64,000 nucleotides of DNA, taken from the NCBI RefSeq assembly GCF_947242115.1, contig NC_074725.1, positions 9,276,011 through 9,340,010 of the forward strand. The letters run 5' to 3'. This stretch comes from Biomphalaria glabrata. Lineage: Eukaryota > Mollusca > Gastropoda > Planorbidae. The notes beneath the pieces were generated by a model. The model was not told the DNA's origin. It worked only from the letters and a program-made list of their open reading frames with translations, and searched no databases. Below, piece after piece: positions 29,201 through 41,200 of the stretch. Each line of letters begins with the position of its first letter. Position 1 is the first letter of the stretch. The translations under genes were made by a program, and so were the position numbers.

Positions 29201-32200
29201 AGGGCACATTAAGCGTCTTCCGAAGGAATAAATGGTCAGAATGTAATAAAGATTAATTATGTACATACATACATACATATATACATATATATATATATTG
29301 TAATAACTGAAGGGAGGCAACTCAACGAGACAAAGACGTTTATTTACACGGAGACATGACAAACACAAAGGGGCATCTGCCTTGAGTACAGCATCTCCAT
29401 ATTGGCTCTCTACTTGGGCGGAAATCGTTCTCTCATGTCAACATCCGACTTGTTTAGTCACAGATAGTGCGCACTTTCTTTCTGCACTATCTTGGATGGC
29501 GGTGCGCATGGCGAAGTCATAACATTGCCCCCGTCTTAGCACTTTTCGTCCCGAAAAGAAACACTGCAGCTGAGGTTTGACAGTTCAGGTGGAGGTCGAT
29601 CAGTCGGAGCCACAGGCGGCAGGGAGCGTGTTCCCCACGAAGCCATTGCATTGTTTTCCTCCAGTGCTGCTTTCTATTTCTCCATTTGACCAGGCTGTTG
29701 TTGCGACGATGACGTGGCCGTTTGACACACAAAGAGATAGTGTCGAGCACTGTTTTCTTCAGCACAGCCGTTGATCGGACACGCTGTATCAGCAGACCTT
29801 CCCGACAGACGCCTCTCAAGGGAGCTGCAGGTTCACATGCAGCCACGTTGCAAACAAAGTCCAATGCACCGCAGTCATCCTCAGATAACAGTCTCACGTC
29901 CAGAATATAGGTCTCTGCAGGTTCAAATGGATAATGTCTTCCTCTTGACAGCTCAGATTTAGAGTGGCTTGATAGACATTCATCTATGCCAATGTCGATG
30001 ATGATGGTAGAAGTACATATGCCCTGTTGGTGGTTTTCTTGGCATCTAAATACTATGTGTGATGCGCCGCACGTACAGCTTATGCTAAACCACTGGATGC
30101 AGTTGTCAAGCTTCGAATTTCCCTCGTGAGCACCGACAGATACACAGAGGTCTTTAAGGTTCATAGCAACCGGCTTAGACGCAGACCCAACGTTGTCTTC
30201 ATCTGTCCGGCTAATTGAGGTACTGGTAACAGGTACAACAGGAACAAACGCTTCAGGGACATAGCAGACTTCAGTTAAGGTACCGGTAACAGGTACAACA
30301 GGAACAAATGCTTCAGGCACGTAACAGTCTTCAGTTTCTTCATTTGTCTCTTTCCCTTCGATTCGCTACATCTCGTTGAGATCATCACAGCAATCATTGT
30401 CACGTTTCTCGTCTTGAAAGTCACAACCACAAGACTTGCCCACAACACAGACACAGACGGCGCTCCAATCCCCAGCGTCTCCGTCACCACTGTTTGTGCA
30501 GCCACAGTCTTGACCACGCAACTTCTTTACCAACGAGTCTACAGGCAACTGCTCCTTTACCAACGAGTCTACTCCTTCTTTCAATTGAGACACCATTATA
30601 TCTACCTTGTTCCCCATACTGTTAATTTGTTCACACAATGCATCAATACCTTCATTTATCTTGCCAATAAGCTCATAAATCTCCGGTTCAATTTCTAATA
30701 GGTAGGTCTCCGAATCTTCGTCTTCATCAATCAGGGCTTGCTGGAGACGAGCTGTAAGCACCTCCTTGCTACCACCAAGCTTCAGGCTTCTGTAACGAAG
30801 TTCCTGCCTTAGCTCTTTAACTAAAAGCTGGTCTAGTTGTTTCAAAGATACCATTGTGCTAGAATCCTACCTCCTCCCGTTGAGTCGCCTATAATCCCAC
30901 TTCTGAGACCAATGTAATAACTGAAGAGAGGCAACTCAACGAGACAAAGACGTTTATTTACACGGAGACATGACAAACACAAAGGGGGATCTGCCTTGAG
31001 TACAGCATCTCCATATTGGCTCTCTACTTGGGCGGAAATCGTTCTCTCATGTCAACATCCGACTTGTTAAGTCACAGATAGTGCGCAACTTCTTTCTGTA
31101 CTATCTTGGATGGCGGTGCACATGGCAAAGTCATAACAATATACATACATACATGCATGCATACATACATACATATATATTTTTTTTCAATGGGGGAGCG
31201 AAAAAATCCCCCCAACCCAACCCCCCCCCTCTCCCAAAAAAATCCTGGCTACGCCCATGGAAAGAAAATTAAAAATAGCGTATTTCTTTTTTTTCTTATA
31301 TGTAGCACATGTCCATACTGACCCACCATAAATTTTTAATAAATTTTGCCCCAGAAATGCAAGTGGTTTGCCGAAGCCTTTTCTAATAGTTTTAAAAATG
31401 TTAATTGTGTATTGTAGACTGTAAAATAGCATATTTAGATTCAAAAATAAAAGATGTTTTCTTTGAAGTCCGATCCAGAATTTATTTGAAGTGCCTTACT
31501 GCTACGTCTGTGTGGGTTGGTCACTCCAAGCAGCGAGTGTCCGGTACTTGTCACTCCTAGACGCGAGTGGCCGGTACTTGTCACTCCAAGCAGCGAGTGG
31601 CCGGTACTTGTCACTCCTAGACGCGAGTGGCCGGTACTTGTCACTCCTAGACGCGAGTGGCCGGTACTTGTCACTCCAAGCAGCGAGTGGCCGGTACTTG
31701 TCACTCCAAACAGCGAGTGGCCGGTACTTGTCACTCCAAACAGCGAGTGGCCGGTACTTGTCACTCCAAGCAGCGAGTGGCCGGTACTTGTCACTCCAAG
31801 CAGCGAGTGGCCGGTACTTGTCACTCCAAGCAGCGAGTGGCCGGTACTTGTCACTCCAAGCAGCGAGTGGCCGGTACTTGTCACTCCAAGTAGCGAGTGG
31901 CCGGTACTTGTCACTCCAAGCAGCGAGTGTCTCAGTACTCGCAACTCCAAGCAGCGAGTGTCTCAGCACTCGCCACTCCAAGCAGCGAGTTGTCACTCCA
32001 AGCAGCGAGTGGCCGGTACCTGTCACTCCAAGCAGCGAGTGTCTCAGTAATCGCCACTCCAAGCAGCGAGTGTCTCAGTTCTCGCCACTCCTAGCAGTGA
32101 GTGTCTCAGTACTTGCCACTTCAAGCAGCGAGTGTCTCAGTACTTGCCACTCCAAGCAGCGAGTGTCTCAGTACTCGCCACTCCAAGCAGCGTGTGTCTC

Positions 32201-35200
32201 AGTACTTGCCACTCCAAGCAGCGAGTGTCTCAGTACTTGCCACTCCAAGCAGCGAGTGTCTCAGTACTTGTGCTATACCTTAAGATTATGAAGCGAATAC
32301 ATGACGATCACAAAGCCTACATTGCAATGTTCCGCCATTTTGTATGTACGCGAGCTGCACTTAACGATTTTAGCTACCAAACATTTAATTTGAATATTGT
32401 TTTTAGAGCTATAACACGTCCTTGGAAGTCACGTGTCAACAGTGTGCGGGATGAAGACCACGTGACTATGCCATAGTGCTCAGTATTTAAAAAAAAATAA
32501 TATTTTCGTATTGTACATTTTCCAGACACACAAGAGACATGGATGGGAGAGAGGTGGGTGGCTTGTAGTTTGAGTCAGGGAAACCGGATGTGGCACCTTT
32601 TCATGCTAGTGTCTGTCTATTGATTTGGTTTCATTTTTCTATTTTGTAGTTTCCTTTGGATCTTTCTGTTCCATTAATGGCCGAGTTCTTTACACTGATT
32701 GCACCATTTGTGTACAAGGGAGCATCGGTCCATTGTAGGGTAGAGTAGATATAGACTTTAAGGCAGTCGACCTATTCGCTTATTAACATAAACCAGTGCT
32801 CATCAACCTTTTTGGATCTTGGAGCCCACATGCGTATCGCGAAAAAACAAAGTGGAGCCTAGTTTTTATGGCTTATTATGCAATAGGATCAGAAGTTTCG
32901 AAAGCCGGAATTGTAATTAAATATTAAATACTCTATACAATAGGTCAGAAACAAATAAAAAGCTCAGTTAAAAAATTTTACTAAGTACTAATTGAAAGGC
33001 ATTTTTTGGGTATATTAGTTCTTATTAGCAACACGAGAAACAGCGGTCACCCCTCAATGCGAAATGGAGAGAAACTAAACAATACCAAGGACGCTTAATG
33101 GACCTCATTCACCAATCGTAAACAAACAACATTTAGCCACGTGATAATATTTATAAAACTAAAAAAAAAAAAACTGTCACGTGATAGCCATTGTGTATTA
33201 CGTAATGTGTATAGAAGAGATAGAAAATCAAGTGGCTAAATGTTATTTGTTTACGATTGATGAATGAGGTCCATTGTACTTAAATGTTGCCAGCTAAAAA
33301 ATGAGATTGAAATTTAAGAGTTGTGCTCTTATCTTATATATTACAGACGTTACTTCAAAGAAGAAGATAATTACGCCCTACGCAAAATCTAGTCATGCTT
33401 GTTAATCAATGACTTAAACTCTGCTAAGTCGTTGGTTTTCCTGGCTGATTCAGGCAACCCATTCCATTCTCTAATAGCACTAGGGAAGAAGGAGCACTTA
33501 TACGAATGTGTTCTAGCGTATCGAATAAGAAATATGACCCTATTTCTGTTTGTAAATTATGGTTCAATGTTTGATGTATTATAGCTATTTTATTTGTATT
33601 ATTCTATCCTGAGGTGTCTCTAAGTTTAGTGATTTTACTAATGGTGATACTCTAATCAAATTTGAATATTCGTTTGTTATAAATCTGACTGCCCTATTTT
33701 GTATTGGTTCTAGTTTCTTTTCTTTTTTTATAAGTTGAGGGATTCCAAACAGAGTATGCATATTCTAATATTGGCCGAACTAAAGTTAAATATCATTTTA
33801 GTTTTATGTTCTTGTTAGATTTGTAAAAATTATTTTTAATAAACCCTAATGTTATGCTTGTATTTCTAATAGTTTCATCAATATAGGGATTTCATTTATT
33901 ACAAAAAAAAAACACGTAGATATTTTGAGTTGTTAGCCTTTGTGAATAGTTCTCCATGAATAAAGTAAGTTTTTTTTTGTTACTCTTAATAACTGACATT
34001 TCTTTGGGTAGACAGACATGTACCAATTTGATTCTGAAAGGGGAACTAGTTAGGCCAGGTTTACATCTAACTTTACATTCACTCTCACCTATCCTTTGAT
34101 CTGCTGGACCGTTGGGGCACTACACAAGATCTGTTAACCTTCTTTCTCCATTCTTATCTCTCAATTTTCAATGATATAATTTGATTCATTTTCTTTCTGA
34201 AAATATTGAAGCTTGCCTGGGCGGACCACTTTGGGAGTTCGATATATGAGGGTGCACTTCCACACAATCTGTCTTTTGTAACCTTGTTATTTCTCACTTT
34301 GTAATAAAATTGGTTTACATGCATGTGCATACCAGTATTGCATACAACTTAATTTTAATAACGAAGTGTTCGCTTTCTAAAAACTAAACAAAGCCGCTAC
34401 ACATATTGATAGCAGGATTAATGTGACGGTGAAATCAGATTTGCAATAGCGCTTAATTAATATTTCCCGACGGACAGTGAAAACATAAATTGTGCATTTT
34501 TATTTTAAAAAAGTACTGTACATTTTCAAACGCGTAAAAGAAACAAAACGTTATATTTGGTCTGTTTACCGAGTTTAAAACAAAAAGGGAAAGAAAGTGT
34601 TAAGAATAGTTAAGTCCATTTAAGGACATCACAAGAGGACATGGGTGGCTGATTAGCTGTACAGTGGACAGTGTGCTACTTTCTCCTTCAACAAAAGTTA
34701 CTGACAGTACATACAACGGAGAAACATCGTGTCAACACGCCGTGGTCTGATTAACGGCTAATGCTAACTAGTTTATTATCCAAACCACAATAGCATTTGT
34801 ACATTCTTATAGAGCTTTTACCTTCTCGAGATTTTTTTTTATCAAACTACACATTCAAATATCCCAATCAATCCAGAGATTCTCGCGGTAGACAAGTTTG
34901 GAAACAATTTACTATGTAATGTCCACTACAGAAAGTCCCCCTTCAGACCATGCGATCTAATGGGCATAAGATGTAAGGTCATCTGTTCCTGTATCCCACG
35001 GTTATCGAGGGTGCCATGTGGCCAGCACAATGTCATGTCCATGTCAACTACACAAATGCGATCTTTGGAACAGATAAGGAAAGGTCATCCTTTGAGGTGG
35101 TCCACGCTTAACGAGGATGCTATGAGGCCAGCACAATGACCAACCGTCTTTCATTTTCCCCAACTAATGTCAGGCACTCCTAAGAGCTGGGTGGACTCAG

Positions 35201-38200
35201 AGGCGCCCTAAAGCGCTTGGTTTCCGAATCGAGGGTCCCAGGTTCAAATTTTGGTAAGGACTGGTCAACTACACAGATCAATTGTTATTATATAACATAC
35301 TGGTAAGTCAAACATTTACTTGTAGCAAAGTGTAAATTCGTGTTCACACTAGTGTGTCATAACGCTGTGCTTGTATATAATACGTTCACTGTATGTCCAT
35401 TAGCACAAAGACTTGAGAAACGTTTGTTTCTAGTGTGCACACTGACGTACCTGCCTTCATTGTTATGCTCTGGTAGGAGTAGTGTGACGTCACAGACCTG
35501 TAACCGGATCTATTGGTATCAGCGTCTCTGATCAGTAAGTGTCACTAGTTTAATAAGGTTACCTGATCATTGGTCATGGTTCGTAAGTAAGACAAATATC
35601 TCAGCAGACTATAAAAGCTACGCAACAACATTTCGCTGACTCGGCGCAAATGTAACGGATCTGAATGGTTACTGTTCTTAGCATGTTTTGGCTTTTATTT
35701 TATCATATTTAAAAAAAAAAAAAAAAATTTAATGTAGCTTTTCTAATCTTTTGCAATCTTATCTTGATTTTGTCCCATCTGTCTTGTATTAATTGCCATA
35801 TTACTTTAAAAAAATTTCTAATAGTATTTGGAAAGAAATATTACTTTATAATCATACCTATCGGTTTATCTAAACTTCCAGATTAATTAAAGATTTTAAC
35901 TTAATTGTTGGCTATCTTTGTTTTATTTTTTTTTGGCTTCTGAATTAAAATTTTTGAACAAATATTGTAGTTTTCGTACTGATGATTTCCGAAGCACCAC
36001 CAACTTCTTCAGTTTTAGACTGCCGCATTGTATGAGCACAGGTGGAGTATACGCATTAGATTGATGTGACAGTATTAGTGGAAGTGAATGGTCGTTGGTT
36101 AATAGCGCCTTCTTTCTTCTTATCTTTTTTTTCTTTGCTATGGGCAGTTGGGCAGCCAAGATTTTTAATTTTTACTTTTCAGATAGTAGAAGTTAAGTAA
36201 AAATGTTGAACTACTGAAAACTTTATAAACTTAATGAACTCTAAGTAGTTGTAGTACTACCTAGTAAGGTGGACAAATTTAGATTAATCATTAGATTGTG
36301 TTACGATTTCAATTTTTGTTTAACATATCTGTTTTTTTTTACCTACTTTTAGAAATATGTTTGAGTGTAATATGCATATTGAATATCCAACAGCTTCGGT
36401 GTTTTTTGTTTTTTTTAACTATCAGTTACTTTCAGAATATGGGAAGTTTAAAGACAACCTGCGACACTGTGGATTTTACTTTCGTTTCTGTATATATAGA
36501 TACACCTATTTCTTCTTCTACTGCCCAGTCTAATATGATATGCATCAGACTCTTGAAAGCACTTTGGAAGCAGAAGACGTCATTGGAAGCAGAAGTCGTC
36601 ATTGGAAGCAGAAGACGTCATTGGAAGCAGAAGTCGTCATTGGAAGCAGAAGACGTCATTGGAAGCAGAAGACGTCATTGGAAGCAGAAGTCGTCATTGG
36701 AAGCAGAAGACGTCATTGGAAGCAGAAGTCGTCATTGGAAGCAGAAGACGTCATTGGAAGCAGAAGTCGTCATTGGAAGTAGAAGACGTCATTGGAAGCA
36801 GAAGACGTCATCGGAAGCAGAAGACGTCATTGGAAGCAGAAGACGTCATTGGAAGCAGAAGACGTCATTGGAAGCAGAAGATGTTGGGATAGTTTTGTCA
36901 ACGTATGTCCACGGACTTGAATTGTGGCCAAGTGGTGAAAGTGTTATGTTACGATGGGATCGTGTAGATTGTAGATTGTAGATTGTAGATTGCATAGATT
37001 GTGGTTAAGAATGTAATGTTACTAATATGTACATTTGACCTTCAAACCAATGACGGATTATTCAAACACTCTCGTAATGTGTGAGATAATTATTCATTGA
37101 TACGACACGGGCTTATAGGTTTTATACATATAATGTAAAAGTATCCTGAAAATTGTATTAGTGTAGACCAATGTGTTGTGTACTAATGTAGCACCAATGT
37201 GTTGTGTACTCATGTAGCACCAATGAGTTGTGTATTAATGTAGCACCAATGTGTTGTGTATAAGTATAGCACCAATGTGTTGTGTATTAATGTAGCAACA
37301 ATGTGTTGTTTATTAATGTAGCATCAATGTGTTGTATATTAATGTAGCACCAATGTGTTGTGTATAAGTGTAGCACCAATATGTTGTGTATTACTGTAGC
37401 ACCAATGTGTTGTGTATTAATGTAGCACCAATGTGTTGTGTATAAGTGTAGCACTAATATGTTGTGTATTATTGTAGCACCAATGCGTTGTTTATTAATG
37501 TAGCACCAATGTGTTGTGTATTAATGTAGCACCAATGTGTTGTGTATAAGTATAGCACCAATGTGTTGGGTATTAATGTAGCAACAATTTGTTGTGTATA
37601 AGTATAGCACCAATGTGTTGTGTATTAATGTAGCAACAATGTGTTGTTTATTAATGTAGCATCAATGTGTTGTGTATTAATGTAGCACCAATGTGTTGTG
37701 TATTAATGTAGCACCAATGTGTTGTTTATTAATGTAGCACCAATGTGTTGTGTATAAGTGTAGCACTAATATGTTGTGTATTACTGTAGCACTAATGTGT
37801 TGTGTATTAATGTAGCACCAATGTTTTGTTTATAAGTATAGCACCAATGTGTTGTGTATTAATGTAGCAACAATGTGTTGTTTATTAATGTAGCATCAAT
37901 GTGTTGTGTATTAATGTAGCACCAATGTGTTGTTTATTAATGTAGCACCAATGTGTTGTGTATAAGTGTAGCACCAATATGTTGTGTATTACTGTAGCAC
38001 CAATGTGTTGTGTATTAATGTAGCACCAATGTGTTGTGTATAAGTGTAGCACCAATATGTTGTGAATTACTGTAGCATCAATGTGTTGTGTATTAATGTA
38101 GCACCAATGTGTTGTTTATTAATGTAGCACCAATGTGTTGTGTATTAATGTAGCACCAATGTGTTGTGTATTAATGTAGCACCAATGTGTTGTGTGTTAA

Positions 38201-41200
38201 TGTAGCACCAATGTGTTGTGTATTAATGTAGCACCAATGTGTTGTTTATTAATGTAGCACCAATGTGTTGTGTATTAATGTAGCACCAATGTGTTGTGTG
38301 TTAATGTAGCACCAAAGTGTTGTGTATTAATGTAGCAGTCAAATTGAAAGTTTACACAATTATTTATTATCGATTGAATATAAAAAAAATTAACCAATCG
38401 CTTAATGAATTAGTCGTAATTAATACATTTATTTTGTTTTATATGTACTCTTGTCCAAGCCAATGTACAGAACTAGGGCGTTCATTACCAATCTTATACT
38501 AACAATAGAGTAATAAAAAACATTCTATTTGTATAAGTACTAGAAAAGCTCAGTGGCGAAACACGTCGCCTTTCCATCGTGTAGAATCGTGTTCGAATTT
38601 TGACAAGAGCAACTTTTTTTTTCTTCAAATAATTGTTTGCTTTTTCACTCAATATAAGCAAGGATTTTTTATATTTTATTTATATAGACACTACCTTTAC
38701 CTGCAGATATCCACAGAAATATATAATCAGGTAAGTCTTGGCGATAGTTGTTCACAATACATAAATAAAGACTAACTCACCTTTTCTTAGAGTTACTGCA
38801 AGGTAGTGGTCCAGGAACTGTTTAATCCTCTGTCACAATAAGGACACAGCACGCAAGTCTGTAGGGCCGATAGTGAACAATGAAAGAGAGACTTCACTAT
38901 AGTGGCTAATCCTCGTGAGACCAGACTTTCTGTTCTACAAAAGCACTAGATTGCCCCCCCCACCCCCAGACTGTCCCCTTCCAGACTGTCTCACCCTCCT
39001 TTCCCCGCAAGATTATCCCCGCCTTCTATTTTCACTACTTATTTTGCTTGATTTTTTTTTATGCTAAGCAGATGTTCTAGCAGCCAGGGACTCTCAAGTA
39101 GATGTACTAGCAGCCAAGGACTCTCAAGTAGATGTACTAGCAGCCAGGGACTCTCAAGTAGATGTACTAGCAGCCAAGGACTCTCAAGTAGATCTTTTAA
39201 AATCAAGGACTCTCAAGTAGATCTTTTAGCAGCCAAGGACTCTCAAGTAGATCTTTTAGCAGCCAAGGACTATCAAGTAGATCTTTTAGCAGCCAAGGAC
39301 TCTCAACAGGGGCGGACGACTGGGTGTCAAAATCGGCCCAGGCATTTCTATTCAAGTCTGGCCCATAAATTGTATATCTTATGATGGGCCTCCAATTATA
39401 GGCCTACCTGTCCTGAAAATAATTATGTTAAGTTTAATAATGTATCAATAACTGTAAGCATGCTCTATATCTTTATAAGAAATATAGGCCTTATGTTGCT
39501 TTTTCATCGCTAACTGTGTAGACCCTTTAAAGGATGAAGCCTACAGTAGCACTGTCTACGGATGTAGACTATTACATTATTTCGGAAAATGTCTTAAAAT
39601 AAAATAACATTAGGACCTACAATGTTGTGTCTGTAAACGATTTTAAAAAAAACACGACACTCAGAGGGCCACTTTGTCAAGAGAACATTATAAAATGGAT
39701 GGCTGCCTGGTCGTGCGGTTTGCACGCTGGACTGTCGTTCAGATTTATCGATGGTCCCGGGTTCAAACCCTGCCCGCTCCCATCCCCCGTCGTCCTGCGG
39801 GAGGTTTGGACTAGGAAGTAATTATCTTCAACTCTGAAGGAACATCCGAAACATGTAAAACATTTTACAACCTAATCAAAAACCTTTAACAATTCAATAC
39901 GTGACAAAGTGGCATTCATGAGACCCTTTAGGTGACCCTACCGGCCCATTTGGGTACCGGCCCACCGGGCATTTGCCCAAATGCCCATATAGCCAGTCCG
40001 CCCGTGACTCTCAAGTAGATGTTCTAGCAGCCAAGGACTCTCAAGTAGATCTTTTAGCCGCCAAGGACTCTCAAGTAGATGTTCTAGCAGCCAAGGACTC
40101 TCAAGTAGATCTTTTAGCAGCCAAGGACTCTCAAGTAGATCTTTTAGCCGCCAAGGACTCTCAAGTAGATGTTCTAGCAGCCAAGGACTCTCAAGTAGAT
40201 ATTTTAGCAGCCAAGTACTCTCAAGTCGATCTTTTAGCAGCCAAGGACTCTCAAGTAGATGTTCTAGCAGCCAAGGACTCTCAAGTAGATGTACTAACAG
40301 CCAAGGACTCTCAAGTAGATGTTCTAGCAGCCAAGGACTCTCAAGTAGATGTACTAACAGCCAAGGACTATAACGTAGATGTACTAGCCACCAAGGACTC
40401 TCAAAATATGTAGCCTTCAACTAAAGATAATTCGGTCACTGGATAGATCCAAAAAGAGAGCCAGCATAAAAGAAAGGATCCTGGATTGCAGACGGCGTAC
40501 ACGCCAGAAGTAGAAACAAGGGGGAAAGTGCAACACTGCCTTCTGATTACAGATGCCAAGGCTAAGACTGTAGCCGTGTATCAAGGATTAGTCTCTTTAG
40601 TCACAGAGAAGTTGCAGGGGAAGATTTGCAGAAAAGATGTTGGAGACATAAAGATCCAAGTATTAAATTAAGTTTATTCCATCCTTTGGATGACAGTATA
40701 CGAGGAGATTGCGTGAACATCAAAATCTGCTTTCTATTGTATTGTAACAATTCTTTTTTTTTTTTTTGTTTTGTTTTTGAGAATTAACAAAAAAATATAT
40801 GCATGATTGAAGCGTACAAAATAGACATAAAATAGACATCATGCAACATAGGTGTCCGAAAATGTAAACTAATATATATATATTTATCCTTACTTTAAAA
40901 GGATGACTAATCACTCCTGTTTGTTGCCAGAAAATTGTAAAGAAAAAAATGGACTGGACAGATGTTAACTGGCTTTCTTACCTTATAAAATACAGGTGTT
41001 ACTTCAAAAAAGTAGATGATTACGTCCCACGCGGGTCCCTAGGTCATTCATGTAAATCAATGACTTAAACTTTGCCAATCCGTTGGTTTTCATGTCTGAT
41101 TCAGGCAGCCCCTTCTATGCTCTTACAACACCACGGAAGAAGGAGTATTTGTATACATTTTCCCTAGCATATGCAACAAGAAATGTGCATTTATCTTTTT

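Larger units (their letters stand above)
22770..32304. repeat. Tandem array of a 4.0-kb segment, about 2.4 copies
   Basis: Unit 1 spans 22,770-26,784, unit 2 26,785-30,800 and unit 3 is partial, 30,801-32,304. By eye, units 1 and 2 differ only in the length of an AT run over 4 kb; all long open frames translate identically. Unit 3 differs at about one per cent of sites and has a rearranged minisatellite. Each unit contains a TACA microsatellite, a 30-bp minisatellite, the SINE tail module and an LTR element. The element crosses the unit boundary, so the first unit starts inside it. Confidence 0.9.
18818..38780 (-). other. Intron 5, 20 kb
   Basis: Holds a GA/G-rich stretch (19,860-20,060), a hAT remnant, repeat family D with a SINE, the 4-kb tandem array, a hairpin MITE, LINE tails, and the 19-bp and 26-bp arrays. 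The parts 18.8-19.9, 20.1-20.6, 34.3-34.9 and 35.3-36.5 kb show nothing I can support. Confidence 0.55.

Noticed and set aside
22770-32304. Calling the array a retroelement cluster from separate insertions
   Set aside because: Flanks, minisatellite and SINE module are copied with the element, so it is a segment duplication.
36298-36981. 227-aa open frame over the 19-bp array
   Set aside because: The same peptide repeat appears in several frames; flanks are low-complexity and there is no splice or start context.
39938-40420. 146- and 160-aa open frames over the 30-bp array at 40 kb
   Set aside because: Repeat artefacts, open on both strands, interrupted by a transposon in the left half.
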